Part shown: piece by piece, positions 51,647 through 60,761 of the stretch
How positions within the stretch are numbered: position 1 is the first letter of the stretch
Layout of the letters: each line of letters opens with the position of its first letter
Source: Chloroflexota bacterium
GTDB lineage: Bacteria; Chloroflexota; UBA6077; JACCZL01
Assembly (NCBI GenBank): GCA_030447245.1
Contig: JAUJPG010000026.1
Location: 8,663-72,662 of the forward strand
DNA: 64,000 nucleotides
Direction of reading: 5' to 3'
Made by a program: the position numbers and the translations under genes
Notes under the pieces: model-generated
What the model was told of the DNA's origin: nothing
The model's database searches: none
Seen by the model: only the letters and a program-made list of their open reading frames with translations

Positions 51647-53699
51647 GCTGCGCCGTCGCTCGCTCGGGGCGCTCCTCACGGCCTTAGCGCTCGGCGCGCT
51701 GGCGGCCGCGTTGCGCCTGGCGGCCATTCACCTCGCGCCGTTTAACTACGATGAGGTTGACGTCCTCGGCCGCGCGCGCGCCGTCCTGGCTGGCTACCCG
51801 ACTGCGACCGGCCCGCTGACCTCGTGGGGCATTCCCGACCCCCCGGCCTCGGTGTACCTGATGGTCCCTCCTTCGGTACTGCCGCGGCCGGCGCTCGCCG
51901 GCGCGGTCTGGATCGCGTTGCTCAACGTGGCCGCCGTCATGCTGACCTATGGCCTCACGCGGCGGTTTTTGGGCTCGCGGGTCGCACTGGTGGCCGGTTT
52001 GCTGTACGCCGTCAATCCCTGGGCGGTCTATTTCAGCCGTCGCACCTGGGCTGAAATCGTCCCGCTGTTTACCACGTGCGCCTTGTGGGCCATGCTTATG
52101 GTGGTCTGCGGTCGTCGCCAGCGCTGGGCGGTCCTTTTCTTTGTGGCCCTCGCCCTTCAGGTGCAAACGCGAATCCTGGCGCTGATCTATGCGCCGGCGG
52201 TGCTGCTCACACTGGCCCTGTTTCCTCGTCGCTGGGGGTGGCGCTGGCCGGCGGTGGGGATAGCGCTAGCGGTGCTTCTCTGCTTGCCATACCTGGGCTG
52301 GGTGGGTCTCCACTGGCAGGAGCTCCAGGCGAGACTGGCCGAGGGCAATCGCGGCATCGCGTTGACGGCAGGAACGTCGTCGACGCCGGGCGCTGGGCAA
52401 CTCCTGGTCTGGACCGTGGCGGGCTACGGGTTGTTGCCAACGACGAGCGCGGCCGCTCCCTGGATCAATACGCTCGGACAGGCTACGACGCTGACCATCT
52501 GGGTTGTCGCGGCGGCCTTGATCGCGGGGGTCGTGATCGCGTTGCGCGCGCTCATTCGGCGGCCCGACGGCTGGGAGCCAATCGTCCTGTCGGCAGTCTG
52601 GCTGCTGCCCCTCGTGGCGTTGGTGGCCCAATCATCCTCGGTGTACCTCCACTATATGGTGGCCCTGTTTCCGGCCGTATTCGTCGTCCTTGCACTGCCC
52701 CTGGCGGCGCTCCTTGGACGAGGGCTCCTCGGCGGTCTGCTCGCGGGAGCGATCCTGCTCCTGATCGGCGGGACCCAGATGGTGACGACAGGCACGCTGT
52801 ACCGAATCCTGTCGGCATACGATCCTGACGCGGTCACCTCGACCGAGCTGCGCCAGGCGGCAGCAGGCCTGGCGCGTGACGCGGCGGCCACGCTTGGCAC
52901 GGGCGAGCGCTATGGCGTGGAGGCACCCCTCATCTTCTGGCAGGAGCTGGCCGACCGTACTCGCAGCGAAGCGGATCGCGCCGGCCTTGACGAGGTCTGG
53001 ATCCTTGCTGGCGGGACCGATCCGTTGACCGAGGAAGTGCCTGCTCGTCTGGACTACCTGCTACGCCCGCGCCTCACACCGCGCTTTCTGCCGCCTGACA
53101 CGCTGATCTTTCCAATTGGCCATCCAACGCTGATCCTCGAAGCGCCAGACGTTGACCCTCCCGAGTCGGTCGAGCGATTCGGCGAGCGCCGGGCCTGGAT
53201 CCCTCTACCGAGCACCAGTCGGGCTGGCCGCGACTTCGCGCGCCTGACTCTTGCGCCAGCCCGCTTTCCGGAGTCCTGGGCGCGCTGGCCGCCCACGCCT
53301 GCTCCCGCGACCTTCGCCGCTGGGGTCGAGCTGCTCGGCTTCCGCTCGCCCGATGAGGCTCGTACCGGCGAGCAACTGTCGATCGTCACCTACTGGCGAC
53401 TGCGGGCCGGTGGGAGGGACCGGCCTGTACCCGCGATCCGCCTGAGAGATGAGGCTGGCACCGTTGCGGCTGAGGCTGCGGCGCCGCGCGAGTGGCCCAC
53501 CGAATCGCCTGCAACCGTGTTTAGGTCTCCAGGCGACCGGATCATTGTCCTGCGGCAGGTCCTCAGGGTGCCCATGCGCGCGAATGGCACGTATCATGTC
53601 GAGGTCAGCCTGAGCGATGCACGCCTCCGCCCGGAGCCGCGCACCGGTCCCGCCGAGCAGACCGCCCCCCTGGCGAGCGTTCGGGTCACGAGCCGCTGA
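51597..53699 (+). CDS. GT39/ArnT-like membrane glycosyltransferase with extracytoplasmic C terminus
   Basis: The 700-residue protein has about twelve helices in residues 20-415. FNYDEVDVLGRARAVLAG after helix 1 carries the catalytic-type Asp-Glu of GT39/GT83 enzymes, and LLYAVNPWAVYFSRRTWAEIV is the typical second loop (in part NPWAVYFSRRTWAE). The last 280 residues are soluble, with a likely beta-sandwich at the end (GVELLGFRSPDEARTGEQLS, GTYHVEVSLSD). It would transfer a lipid-linked sugar outside the cell. The ATG at 51597 lies inside the previous gene; a later start is possible, but the first helix favours this one. Confidence 0.8.
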   Translation: MEPPSSAALRQRPLGVRLRRRSLGALLTALALGALAAALRLAAIHLAPFNYDEVDVLGRARAVLAGYPTATGPLTSWGIPDPPASVYLMVPPSVLPRPALAGAVWIALLNVAAVMLTYGLTRRFLGSRVALVAGLLYAVNPWAVYFSRRTWAEIVPLFTTCALWAMLMVVCGRRQRWAVLFFVALALQVQTRILALIYAPAVLLTLALFPRRWGWRWPAVGIALAVLLCLPYLGWVGLHWQELQARLAEGNRGIALTAGTSSTPGAGQLLVWTVAGYGLLPTTSAAAPWINTLGQATTLTIWVVAAALIAGVVIALRALIRRPDGWEPIVLSAVWLLPLVALVAQSSSVYLHYMVALFPAVFVVLALPLAALLGRGLLGGLLAGAILLLIGGTQMVTTGTLYRILSAYDPDAVTSTELRQAAAGLARDAAATLGTGERYGVEAPLIFWQELADRTRSEADRAGLDEVWILAGGTDPLTEEVPARLDYLLRPRLTPRFLPPDTLIFPIGHPTLILEAPDVDPPESVERFGERRAWIPLPSTSRAGRDFARLTLAPARFPESWARWPPTPAPATFAAGVELLGFRSPDEARTGEQLSIVTYWRLRAGGRDRPVPAIRLRDEAGTVAAEAAAPREWPTESPATVFRSPGDRIIVLRQVLRVPMRANGTYHVEVSLSDARLRPEPRTGPAEQTAPLASVRVTSR

Positions 53700-53759
53700 C
53701 AATCGGTTGGTCCCCCCGTCCCCGGGGCCGCTGGATACAGGTGGGCCCGGAGAACGGCC

Positions 53760-54230
53760 CTACCGCGCGACGGCCCGTCGCGCGAGCTCGCCATCCAGGT
53801 CAAGCCGTCGGGTGCCGAACCCGCGGGACTCCCACTCGCCGCGCGGAATCATCCAAAAGACTTCGATCTCGTTGCCGTCCGGATCGGCGGCGTACAAGCT
53901 CAGGCTGTTGCCGTGGTCCGACTCGCCGGTCAGTGCGCCGAATCGAGCCAGCGCCTCACGGGCACGCGCCAGGTCGTCAATGGTCGCAACTTCCCAGGCG
54001 GCGTGATACAGGCCGACCCGCCGGCCCGCTCCGAGTGGCGCGGCGTCCGGTCCGACGCCGAATAGCCCGAGGTCATGATGATTGTCGCTCCCGTTCGCGC
54101 GAAGGAACACGGCTTGGTCGCTCGGCGCCTCGACGATTTGGAAACCGAGCAGGTCACGGTAGAACCTCAACGCCCGCTGGGCGTCTTGGACGTACAAGAC
54201 GATGTGGTTGAGGCGCTTGATGGTGAACAT
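53760..54230 (-). CDS. VOC-superfamily protein (glyoxalase / extradiol dioxygenase-like)
   Basis: The 156-residue protein has two beta-alpha-beta-beta-beta units: LNHIVLYVQDAQRALRFYRD (in part LNHIVLYV, metal His), HHDLGLFG, RVGLYHAAWEVATIDDLARA (in part GLYHAAWEV, second His) and DPDGNEIEVFW with the third ligand Glu. That is a complete 2-His-1-Glu metal site of type I extradiol dioxygenases, although the protein is only half their length. ATG 54230 has GGAGGAGA upstream. Confidence 0.85.
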   Translation of the reverse strand: MFTIKRLNHIVLYVQDAQRALRFYRDLLGFQIVEAPSDQAVFLRANGSDNHHDLGLFGVGPDAAPLGAGRRVGLYHAAWEVATIDDLARAREALARFGALTGESDHGNSLSLYAADPDGNEIEVFWMIPRGEWESRGFGTRRLDLDGELARRAVAR

Positions 54231-54627
54231 GGAAGTCTCCTCCGCGAGCGTGATCCAGGGGGCACGACCTGGTCGCCGAGATGCCCCGGGTCTCAAGGAC
54301 CAGAACGTGGTGGTGGCGGCCGAGTATTCCCGACAGGCCAACCGCCGAGTCTAGGGTGCGCGGCATTTGCGAATGGCTTGAGCCCGGCCTGATCCGGGGA
54401 TTGAGTGGAGCTGGGATGCACCACTCGCGCCCGCGGTGAATCAGCCTGCCGTGCATCGCCGTGAGCTCCATCCCGCGGCAGCTGGCCAGGTCGAAGGCGC
54501 GCGAACCAGGCGCAGTGGCGTCGACGCCAGCAAGGTTGGTCAACAGGCGTTCGCCGCTGCCGCCACGCAGAGCGGCCAGGTTGGCCCGAATATCGCAACA
54601 CGCATTCCTCGCGTCCCGTATGCCGCC
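54231..54627. other. Intergenic region without a supported gene
   Basis: About 400 bases between the VOC gene and E1 beta. Minus-strand frames here read through (for example IRANLAALRGGSGERLLTNL) but match no family I know and have no ribosome site. It could be the decayed end of a former gene. No hairpin-plus-T terminator was seen. Confidence 0.4.
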
Positions 54628-55617
54628 TCAGACGGCCGGCCCCGCGTCGCGGGCGGTCACCCGCACCGCGTCCCCGATCTGCTCGGCCGACGGGATCACG
54701 CGAGTGCGGAGCGGCGCGGCTGATGGGATCGGGATTGACGGCGCGCCGACCCGTGCGATCGGCGCTCGCAGGTGGCTGAATGCGCGCTCCGCGACGGCCG
54801 CGGCGATCTCGGCGCCAATCCCGCCGACCTTCCAGGCCTCGTGTGCAACGACCAGACGGCCGGTCTTGTGCACCGAGCGGAGAACCATGTCATCGTCCCA
54901 AGGTGCGAGCGAGCGCAGGTCGATCACCTCGACGTCAATCCCTTCGGTCGCCAGCTGCCTGGCCGCTTCGAGCGCACGATGGACCATCCAGGCCGTCGCC
55001 ACCACGGTGACGTCCAGGCCGGCTCGCGCGAGGCGAGCCGGGCCGATCGGCACGACGTGTTCGCCGTCCGGCACCTCGTCCCGGATCGCGTGGTAGAGGA
55101 ACATCTGCTCGAAAACGAGCACCGGATCGTCGTCGCGGATCGCCGCGGTCATGAGTCCGCGCGCATCCGCCGGCGTGGATGGCATCACGACCTTGAGGCC
55201 CGGCACATGCGCGAACCATGCCTCGTAGGATTGCGGGTGGCCGCGGTAGGGGCCGTCGCCCACGCGGGTGCGGATCGTTACTGGCACACGTGCATCACCG
55301 TCGGTCATGTAGCGGAGGTTGGCTGCCTGGAGGACGATCTGGTTCATCGCGCAGGGCAGGAACTCGCCGAACGAGATCTCGACGATCGGCCGCTTCCCCT
55401 GGAGTGCCGCCCCGATCGCCGCTCCGACCATCGCCGACTCAGAGATCGGGGCGTCCCGTACTCGACGAGGGCCAAACTCGTCGAACAGCCCGCGCGCCCC
55501 CTGCATCGCTCCGCCAAACGGCCCGATATCCTGACCGATCAGGAATACGTCGGGGTCGCGGCGCATCTCGTCGGCGATGGCGCCAACCAGCGCCTCGGCG
55601 AACGTGACGCGGCTCAC
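54628..55617 (-). CDS. 2-oxoacid dehydrogenase E1 component, beta subunit
   Basis: The 329-residue protein fits the transketolase-like beta chain: FAEALVGAIADEMRRDPDVF, QDIGPFGGAMQGARGLFDEF (in part IGPFGGAMQG), DAPISESAMVGAAIGAALQG, VEISFGEFLPCAMNQIV, and the C-terminal RVGAPSIPIPSA. With E1 alpha it decarboxylates a 2-oxoacid using thiamine diphosphate. GTG 55617 overlaps the alpha stop as GTGA and has GGGAGG upstream; an ATG at 55632 is the alternative. No E2 or E3 gene is in the window. Confidence 0.9.
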   Translation of the reverse strand: MSRVTFAEALVGAIADEMRRDPDVFLIGQDIGPFGGAMQGARGLFDEFGPRRVRDAPISESAMVGAAIGAALQGKRPIVEISFGEFLPCAMNQIVLQAANLRYMTDGDARVPVTIRTRVGDGPYRGHPQSYEAWFAHVPGLKVVMPSTPADARGLMTAAIRDDDPVLVFEQMFLYHAIRDEVPDGEHVVPIGPARLARAGLDVTVVATAWMVHRALEAARQLATEGIDVEVIDLRSLAPWDDDMVLRSVHKTGRLVVAHEAWKVGGIGAEIAAAVAERAFSHLRAPIARVGAPSIPIPSAAPLRTRVIPSAEQIGDAVRVTARDAGPAV

Positions 55618-56588
55618 GGCGGCGCCTCCCATCCCAGCTCGTCCGGGCCGGGCTCAGGACTTCGTTCGGCACGCGCAAACGCCTCGGTAACCTCGGCTTG
55701 AAGTTGCTGAGTCAACTCGCTCAGCGCGTCCGAGTCTGCCAGCCCCGCTTCCTTGAGCCGCGCGGCGAACGCTGCCAGTGGCTCGCGCGCACGCCACGGC
55801 TCGGCTGCGCCAGCGGCGCGGTACGGGGAACGGTCCGCGGACCAGTGGCCGCCGAGTCGGTAGGTCCGCGCCTCGATAAGCGACGGCCCGTCGCCCCGTC
55901 GGGCTCGCTGGACGGCCCGGCCGACTGTCTCGCGCACGGCGTCCACGTCATTGCCGTCGACGGACTCGCCAGGCATGCCGTAGCCTGCGGCACGCGCCGC
56001 GATCGGGGCGGGAAGGTAGCTTTCGGCGGATTCGGAGATCGCCCATCCATTGTGCTGGCAGACATAGACGACCGGCAAGTTCCAGCACGCGGCCAGATTG
56101 AGGTTTTCGTGGAAGTCGCCGCGATTCGCGGTCCCGTCGCCGAAGGAGACAACGCAGACACGGTCGGATCCCTCGTAAGCAAAGGCGAGCCCCGCGCCGG
56201 TCGCGACACCCAAGGTTGTGCCCAGGTCTCCCGCGACCCACGGCACAATGTTCACGCTGAGCGGGCCGCTGAATGGCACCGAACGCCCGCGGGAGTAGCC
56301 GTCCGAGCGGCCGAGCGCCTGGGCGGCCAATCGCCACGGCTCGGCGCCTCGCATCGCATACACCACGAACGGCCCGCGATAGTGTGGCGCGGCCACGTCG
56401 TCCGGGCGCAGGTCGAAGAAGCTGCCGACGATCGTGGCCTCCTCACCCTCCACCGGAAACCAGCGCGGGTTCCGGCGTCCGCACTCCTCCTCGAACAGGC
56501 GACTCCAGAGCATCCAGCGATACACTTCCAGTGTACGGCGCGGTTCGTCGACTACACTCTCGCGGGCGCCAACGGCGGCCTCGGTCAT
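55614..56588 (-). CDS. 2-oxoacid dehydrogenase E1 component, alpha subunit
   Basis: The 324-residue protein has the thiamine diphosphate motif VVSFGDGTANRGDFHENLNLA (in part SFGDGTANRGDFHE) ending in VVYVCQHNGWAIS, and RTYRLGGHWSADRSPYR, where the phosphorylation loop of mitochondrial enzymes lies. It is a little shorter than pyruvate or branched-chain E1 alpha, and GRSVPFSGPLSVNIVPWVAGDLG replaces the common HxxxxxxNFxGGxG loop; the substrate is therefore uncertain. Its ATG overlaps the stop of the upstream EEP gene (ATGA), tying it to the ebo-like run. Confidence 0.9.
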   Translation of the reverse strand: MTEAAVGARESVVDEPRRTLEVYRWMLWSRLFEEECGRRNPRWFPVEGEEATIVGSFFDLRPDDVAAPHYRGPFVVYAMRGAEPWRLAAQALGRSDGYSRGRSVPFSGPLSVNIVPWVAGDLGTTLGVATGAGLAFAYEGSDRVCVVSFGDGTANRGDFHENLNLAACWNLPVVYVCQHNGWAISESAESYLPAPIAARAAGYGMPGESVDGNDVDAVRETVGRAVQRARRGDGPSLIEARTYRLGGHWSADRSPYRAAGAAEPWRAREPLAAFAARLKEAGLADSDALSELTQQLQAEVTEAFARAERSPEPGPDELGWEAPP

Positions 56589-57763
56589 AACGGCTTCCTC
56601 CCGGCGTCTTGTTCAGCACCCGCGAGTCGCAGTTCTGCTACTACCGGCAAGTGGTCGGAGCCGTCCAGCCATGGGACCCATGCGCGGGTCGGCGCAAGCT
56701 CCGGGCTAGAAAGCACGTAGTCGATCCGGATCAGCGGAGTCCAAACCGGAGCGGGCACGCTCCAGGGGACTCGCCTGGCGGGCCAGGTGTGCCCGAAGCC
56801 CCACCCGCGTTCACTGAACGCGTCGCGCCAGCGCTCGGGGAACTGACGATAGGGGCGGCTTCCGGCGGCCAGGTTGAAATCGCCGGCAAGGACGAAGGGG
56901 GTCGACAGGGGCTGCGTCTCCTCGATGAGCCAGGCCAGTTCTCCATCCCGCTCTGGGGTTTCGTATCCTCGGACGAGTCTTGGTCCTCGGCCACGTGCGC
57001 GACGCGCTTCGATCTCGGGGGTAGCGAGGTGGACGTTGAACAGCGCGATCTCCCGATCACCGAATTGGAGACGCAGACGCTGGAACGCGTTGCCGTCCTC
57101 GCGGAGCAGGAACGCCTGGGCTTCGATGATTGGCAGGCGGCTGAACGTGCCGCTCCCGTCGTTCGCTGTGTTCAGCGCTGCGCCGACGCGGTAAGGGTAG
57201 GCCTCGCCGATCTGTCCCACCAGTTCGGCGGCATAACTCTGGCGTAATTCCTGGAGCACGATCACATCCGGCTCCACAGAACGGACGAGGGCCGCGAGCT
57301 CCGCCGGGCGAGCATTCGCGCTGTAGACGTTGTAGGTCAACACACGAAGCAGCGGTCCCGCGGGTGCGCCGAACGTCGCCTTGGACAGCACGGCCGGGCC
57401 GAACTGCTGGACGAAAGTGAGCCCGGCAATGAGCGCCAGCGCCGCGAGAGCCCTCGAGCGGAGCAGAAACGAGGCTGGGATGAGGGCCGCCATTGGGACG
57501 AAGGCGTATAGAGCAAAGGTATCCAGGAACTCGATGGGCCAGGGGCGCGGCTCGGTGCCCCAACGCACGAAGATGAGCACCGTGAGCCATGCCAGGCTAC
57601 CCGCGAGGATGGGCACGACGAGCATCCGACGCAACCGCTCGAGTACGCGGGGACCACGACCACGCTCCGAGCTTACCGAGTCTCGCGCATCGGGGTCGAT
57701 GGTCTCCAAGGGGTGAAGCTCGCCCGCCCGTTCTTCTGCTCCAACTGACTTGTGCCCGGTCAT
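56585..57763 (-). CDS. Membrane-bound endonuclease/exonuclease/phosphatase-fold protein
   Basis: The 392-residue protein has an acidic N tail, three membrane helices (about residues 45-135), then the EEP domain: VLTYNVYSANARP, VIVLQELRQSYAAE with the metal Glu, GSGTFSRLPI, FNVHLATPE, VLAGDFNLAAGSRPY and the C-terminal DGSDHLPVVAEL. The catalytic Asp/Asn/His set is complete. Substrates of such membrane EEP proteins are phosphodiesters of unknown identity; an extracellular site is likely. It lies between UbiA and E1 alpha on one transcript. ATG 57763 opens the hydrophilic N tail; upstream frame lacks conserved sequence. Confidence 0.85.
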   Translation of the reverse strand: MTGHKSVGAEERAGELHPLETIDPDARDSVSSERGRGPRVLERLRRMLVVPILAGSLAWLTVLIFVRWGTEPRPWPIEFLDTFALYAFVPMAALIPASFLLRSRALAALALIAGLTFVQQFGPAVLSKATFGAPAGPLLRVLTYNVYSANARPAELAALVRSVEPDVIVLQELRQSYAAELVGQIGEAYPYRVGAALNTANDGSGTFSRLPIIEAQAFLLREDGNAFQRLRLQFGDREIALFNVHLATPEIEARRARGRGPRLVRGYETPERDGELAWLIEETQPLSTPFVLAGDFNLAAGSRPYRQFPERWRDAFSERGWGFGHTWPARRVPWSVPAPVWTPLIRIDYVLSSPELAPTRAWVPWLDGSDHLPVVAELRLAGAEQDAGRKPL

Positions 57764-57837
57764 CGTGCCGTTCTCGTCCCCCGTAGGTCGCCGCGCCCAG
57801 ACGAGGGGCCTCACCGACGTTAGTCGAGCCGTTCCGC

Positions 57838-58707
57838 CTAAGTTACCGCGAACAGCCGGGCTGAAAACACGGCGGGACCGACCAGGAGTGCCACGGCGAT
57901 CCCGTACCCAGGCCCAGCGGCCCCGGCGGCAATCGCTGCATCCAGCAGCATCAGTGATAGTACGCACACCTTGATCGCCCGGCGGATGTTTGACGCGGAC
58001 GGCTCGACGACGACTCGTCCGACGACGCTCAATGTGACCACGGAGAAGAGCAGCAGGAATGGCAGGTAGGCCGGATCGCTCAAGCGATCGGTCTGTGCCA
58101 GCCAGACCACCGCGAGGGCCACGCTCGCAACAAGGCCAAAGACGCACGCCGCGACGGTGCGGTTGCCGCCCAACACTTCGCCGGTGCTGAGTATGGTTAC
58201 TGCCGTGATGTAGACCATGACTATCGCGGCGACCGCTAGGACGAACCACGGCCAGGGCTCAACCCGCGCGACCGACGAGGCGCCAGTGGCGCCCAGGAGG
58301 ACGTTGAGAAAGCGGCATCCCCCCATGTTGAGGCCGCCAACGTACGGGATGCGCTTACCGCGAGCATCGTACAGCACGATGCTGTCGGGCGGGGCGCCGG
58401 CTCGCAGCTGTCGGGGGCGGCTCACCGCGGGAGCCGGGGCGCAGCCGAGTCCGAGCAGTCGCACCCCAAGGCGCAAGGCATCGCGCTCGGTCACGCGGCC
58501 GCTCGGGAGCGGACGTTCAGGGCGCTCGATTCGATCGACGTCGGCGTCGAAGTAGTCGTTCAGCACGACCCTCCGGGCGTAGAGAGCCACACTTGCCGCG
58601 CTGAGCGCCAGCACTTGGACCCAGTCGACAACCACCCCACGGCACAGAACGACGTAGCCGGCGACAACATCGCCAATGGCCGTGAACAGGTTCGGGACCC
58701 GCACCAA
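57838..58707 (-). CDS. UbiA-family prenyltransferase (EboC-like)
   Basis: The 289-residue membrane protein has both Asp-rich prenyl-diphosphate motifs: VVLNDYFDADVDRIERPERP (in part NDYFDADVD) and the second loop LYDARGKRIPYVGGLNMGG (in part YDARGKRIP). About seven helices are visible. Between helices, residues about 92-112 (CAPAPAVSRPRQLRAGAPPDS) are polar where homologs have a helix, which may reflect two compensating one-base slips. The GTG at 58707 begins near the conserved VRVPNLFTAIGDVVAG. Together with the TatD-like and isomerase-like neighbours it fits the ebo gene set, in which EboC is a UbiA protein of unknown substrate. Confidence 0.85.
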   Translation of the reverse strand: MVRVPNLFTAIGDVVAGYVVLCRGVVVDWVQVLALSAASVALYARRVVLNDYFDADVDRIERPERPLPSGRVTERDALRLGVRLLGLGCAPAPAVSRPRQLRAGAPPDSIVLYDARGKRIPYVGGLNMGGCRFLNVLLGATGASSVARVEPWPWFVLAVAAIVMVYITAVTILSTGEVLGGNRTVAACVFGLVASVALAVVWLAQTDRLSDPAYLPFLLLFSVVTLSVVGRVVVEPSASNIRRAIKVCVLSLMLLDAAIAAGAAGPGYGIAVALLVGPAVFSARLFAVT

Positions 58708-58808
58708 CTCGAGGTACGCGCGAGCGCGGCCCCGATGAAGGATTCGGACGATGGGTGGACGGGCGAGAACTCGCCCGACGGCCGTCGTCCTTGATTGGTC
58801 ATCGCGGA

Positions 58809-59672
58809 TCAGAATCCTCGCGCGCGGAGATGAGCAAGACTACGACGCGCGGCGACCGCCGGGTCGTCAAGGTACGGGTACAACTCGACGGTCACGAACC
58901 CCGCGTAGCCAATATCGTCGAGCGCCCGCCGGAACAGGTCGAAGTCGATCGCACCATCGCCAGGGACCAGGTGCCGGTGTTCGCGGCTCGGTGCGATGTC
59001 CTCGATCTGGATGTGGCGGATGTGCGGCCCGAGCCGTCTGGCGGTCGTCGCGGGGTCCTCCTCGACACAGTAGACGTGCCCGACGTCCAGGTTCAGCCCG
59101 ACCCAAGGAGAGCGGACTCGTTCCATGAACCGAAGGTATTGGTCGGTCCGTTCAATGATCAGGCCTGGCTCCGCTCGATCCCGATCGCGACACCGAGCGA
59201 CTCCGCGTGCGCGGCGCACTCGTCTATGGCTTCGGCAAACAGGTCCCAGGCCCTGGCCTCATCACCCCCGTGGAGCGGACCTCCGGGCTCGATTGAGATC
59301 GTCCGACTGCCCAGGCTCGCGGCGAGCTTCAAGGCGCCAATCGTGTGATCGACCCGCTTGCGGCGATCGGCAGGGGGCGAGATCGACGTAGGAGGGCAAC
59401 CAGAAGTCGCTCGCGACGCGTGGCAGATCGTCGCTCACTGCTGGCCCGTGAACCGCTGTCATCATGAATGCGTTCAGGTTCGAGACGACGAGCCCGCGAC
59501 CACGCAAGTCCGTTCGGATGCGTTCGACGTCATGCGCGTCAAGGTCGGGAGGATAGGCATGCGGCGCATCGCACATGATCTCGACGCCCTCGTACCCCGC
59601 CCCGGCGATCGCAGTGCAGGCCTCGTCCAGCGGGAAGCGGCGGAAGGCACTGGAAGCGAAGGCGAGTTGCAC
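58809..59672 (-). pseudogene. Sugar-phosphate isomerase/epimerase-like TIM barrel, two frameshifts
   Basis: From GTG 59672 the frame reads VQLAFASSAFRRFPLDEACT, GYEGVEIMCDAPHAYPPDLD and SNLNAFMMTAVHG up to SYVDLAP. Near 59378 one base too many in a C run breaks it. The next frame gives VDHTIGALKLAASLGSRTIS and EPGGPLHGGDEARAWDLF, and near 59168 a second slip leads to GLIIERTDQYLRFMERV, GLNLDVGHVYCVEEDP and HIQIEDIAPSREHRHLVPG. Repaired, it is a complete AP-endonuclease-2-type barrel of about 288 residues with its metal Glu, Asp, His and Glu. Its place between UbiA and TatD fits the isomerase-like member of ebo clusters. Confidence 0.75.
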
Positions 59673-59685
59673 CAGCCGTTCCCGA

Positions 59686-60543
59686 TTAGCCGACGCGCAG
59701 GTGACTGGCCCCGAGCCGGGTCGACACGCCCGTGGGCGCGAGCCCCTCCGGAATCTGGAACCTGGACGACTGCGAGTAGAACCGGGCGGGGTTCTGGAAG
59801 ACAACCTTCTCGGTCTCCTCGCGACTGAACCCGGATCGCAGCATCAGGTTGGCTACGCGCGGCACACTCAGGACATCCGAGGGACCCCAGTCGGCCGAGC
59901 TATTGACCAGCATTCGATCGGTCCCGTACTGACGGAGTATCGCCACGGCCCTTTCTGGCGAGAGCTTCGTGACGGGGTAGACCGTGAGTGCGACCCAGAC
60001 GTCGAAGCCGGCGTACAGCGGCATGGTCTCTTCGGTGTTGTGGTCGACGATCACCAATTGCTGATCGACATCCTCCTCAGCGAGGATCTTGAGGATGCGC
60101 TCGACGCCAACGCGCTTGTACTGGTGCGGGGTGTGCACCAACATTGGCATGCGTCGGTCCCGCCCGAGGCGAAGCTGCTTTCGAAGGATTTCCTCCTCAG
60201 CCTCAGTGCCTCGGTCGAACCCGATCTCGCCGAGCGCCACGCAGCCAGGTCTGTCGAGGTACTCGGGTAGGCGTTCGAGGACCTCATTCGCGAGTGCCAG
60301 ATCGTTGGCCTCGCGCGGATTCACCGACAGGCAACAGTGATGCTTGATCCCGTACTCGGCCGCCCGCTGCGCCTCATAGCCGAGCAGATGCTCGAAGTAG
60401 TCGTAGAAGGTCCCTGCGTGGCGACGCGGCGAGCCGAGCCAGAAGGCCGGATCGACGACTGCCTCGATGCCGGCGACGGCCATCTTGTCATAGTCGTCGG
60501 TGGTCCGCGCGTACATGTGGATGTGAGGGTCCATGATCCGCAC
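59686..60543 (-). CDS. TatD-family metal-dependent hydrolase, EboB-like
   Basis: The 285-residue hydrolase begins DPHIHMYARTTDDYDKMAVA (in part MDPHIHMYARTTDDY), with VDPAFWLGSPRRHAGTFYDY, EYGIKHHCCLSVNPREAN, CVALGEIGFDRGTEAEEE, MLVHTPHQ, VIVDHNTEET and LVNSSADWGPSDVLSVP. HxH, Glu, His, His and Asp metal ligands are all present. FWLGSPR and VDHNTEET are characteristic of EboB, the TatD-like protein of the ebo gene set, rather than DNase TatD. I prefer GTG 60543, eight bases after GGGAGGA, to the ATG three codons later. It heads the six-gene minus-strand run. Confidence 0.88.
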   Translation of the reverse strand: MRIMDPHIHMYARTTDDYDKMAVAGIEAVVDPAFWLGSPRRHAGTFYDYFEHLLGYEAQRAAEYGIKHHCCLSVNPREANDLALANEVLERLPEYLDRPGCVALGEIGFDRGTEAEEEILRKQLRLGRDRRMPMLVHTPHQYKRVGVERILKILAEEDVDQQLVIVDHNTEETMPLYAGFDVWVALTVYPVTKLSPERAVAILRQYGTDRMLVNSSADWGPSDVLSVPRVANLMLRSGFSREETEKVVFQNPARFYSQSSRFQIPEGLAPTGVSTRLGASHLRVG

Positions 60544-60714
60544 GACAGTTTCCTCCCGGAACCGGATGTCTGATGCGGAGCCCGGTGGCCGAAGCCCAGT
60601 CGCGGCGACCAACGGCCGGCGGCTACTGTCATGATGATGCCCCGCTCGCGGGTTGGCGTCAAGGCTAAGCTCGCTCCCACGAGAAAGAGCGAGGGGTTAG
60701 GCGCCAAATCGGGC

Positions 60715-60720
60715 TATAAT
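60715..60720 (+). promoter_or_regulatory. Consensus -10 box
   Basis: TATAAT at 60715-60720 faces the small membrane protein gene, with transcription expected near 60727 and a leader of about 35 bases. The -35 region (about 60692-60697, GGGGTT-like) is poor. Confidence 0.5.
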
Positions 60721-60761
60721 CTCGAGCGAAGGCTCGGCGCATGCTGGGGCCGGGAGTGTAG

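Noticed and set aside
54154-54543. A 129-residue minus-strand frame between VOC and E1 beta
   Set aside because: No ribosome site and no recognisable family, and it runs into the VOC gene in another frame.
59686-60543. A housekeeping TatD DNase
   Set aside because: FWLGSPR and VDHNTEET and the UbiA neighbour fit EboB better than DNase TatD.
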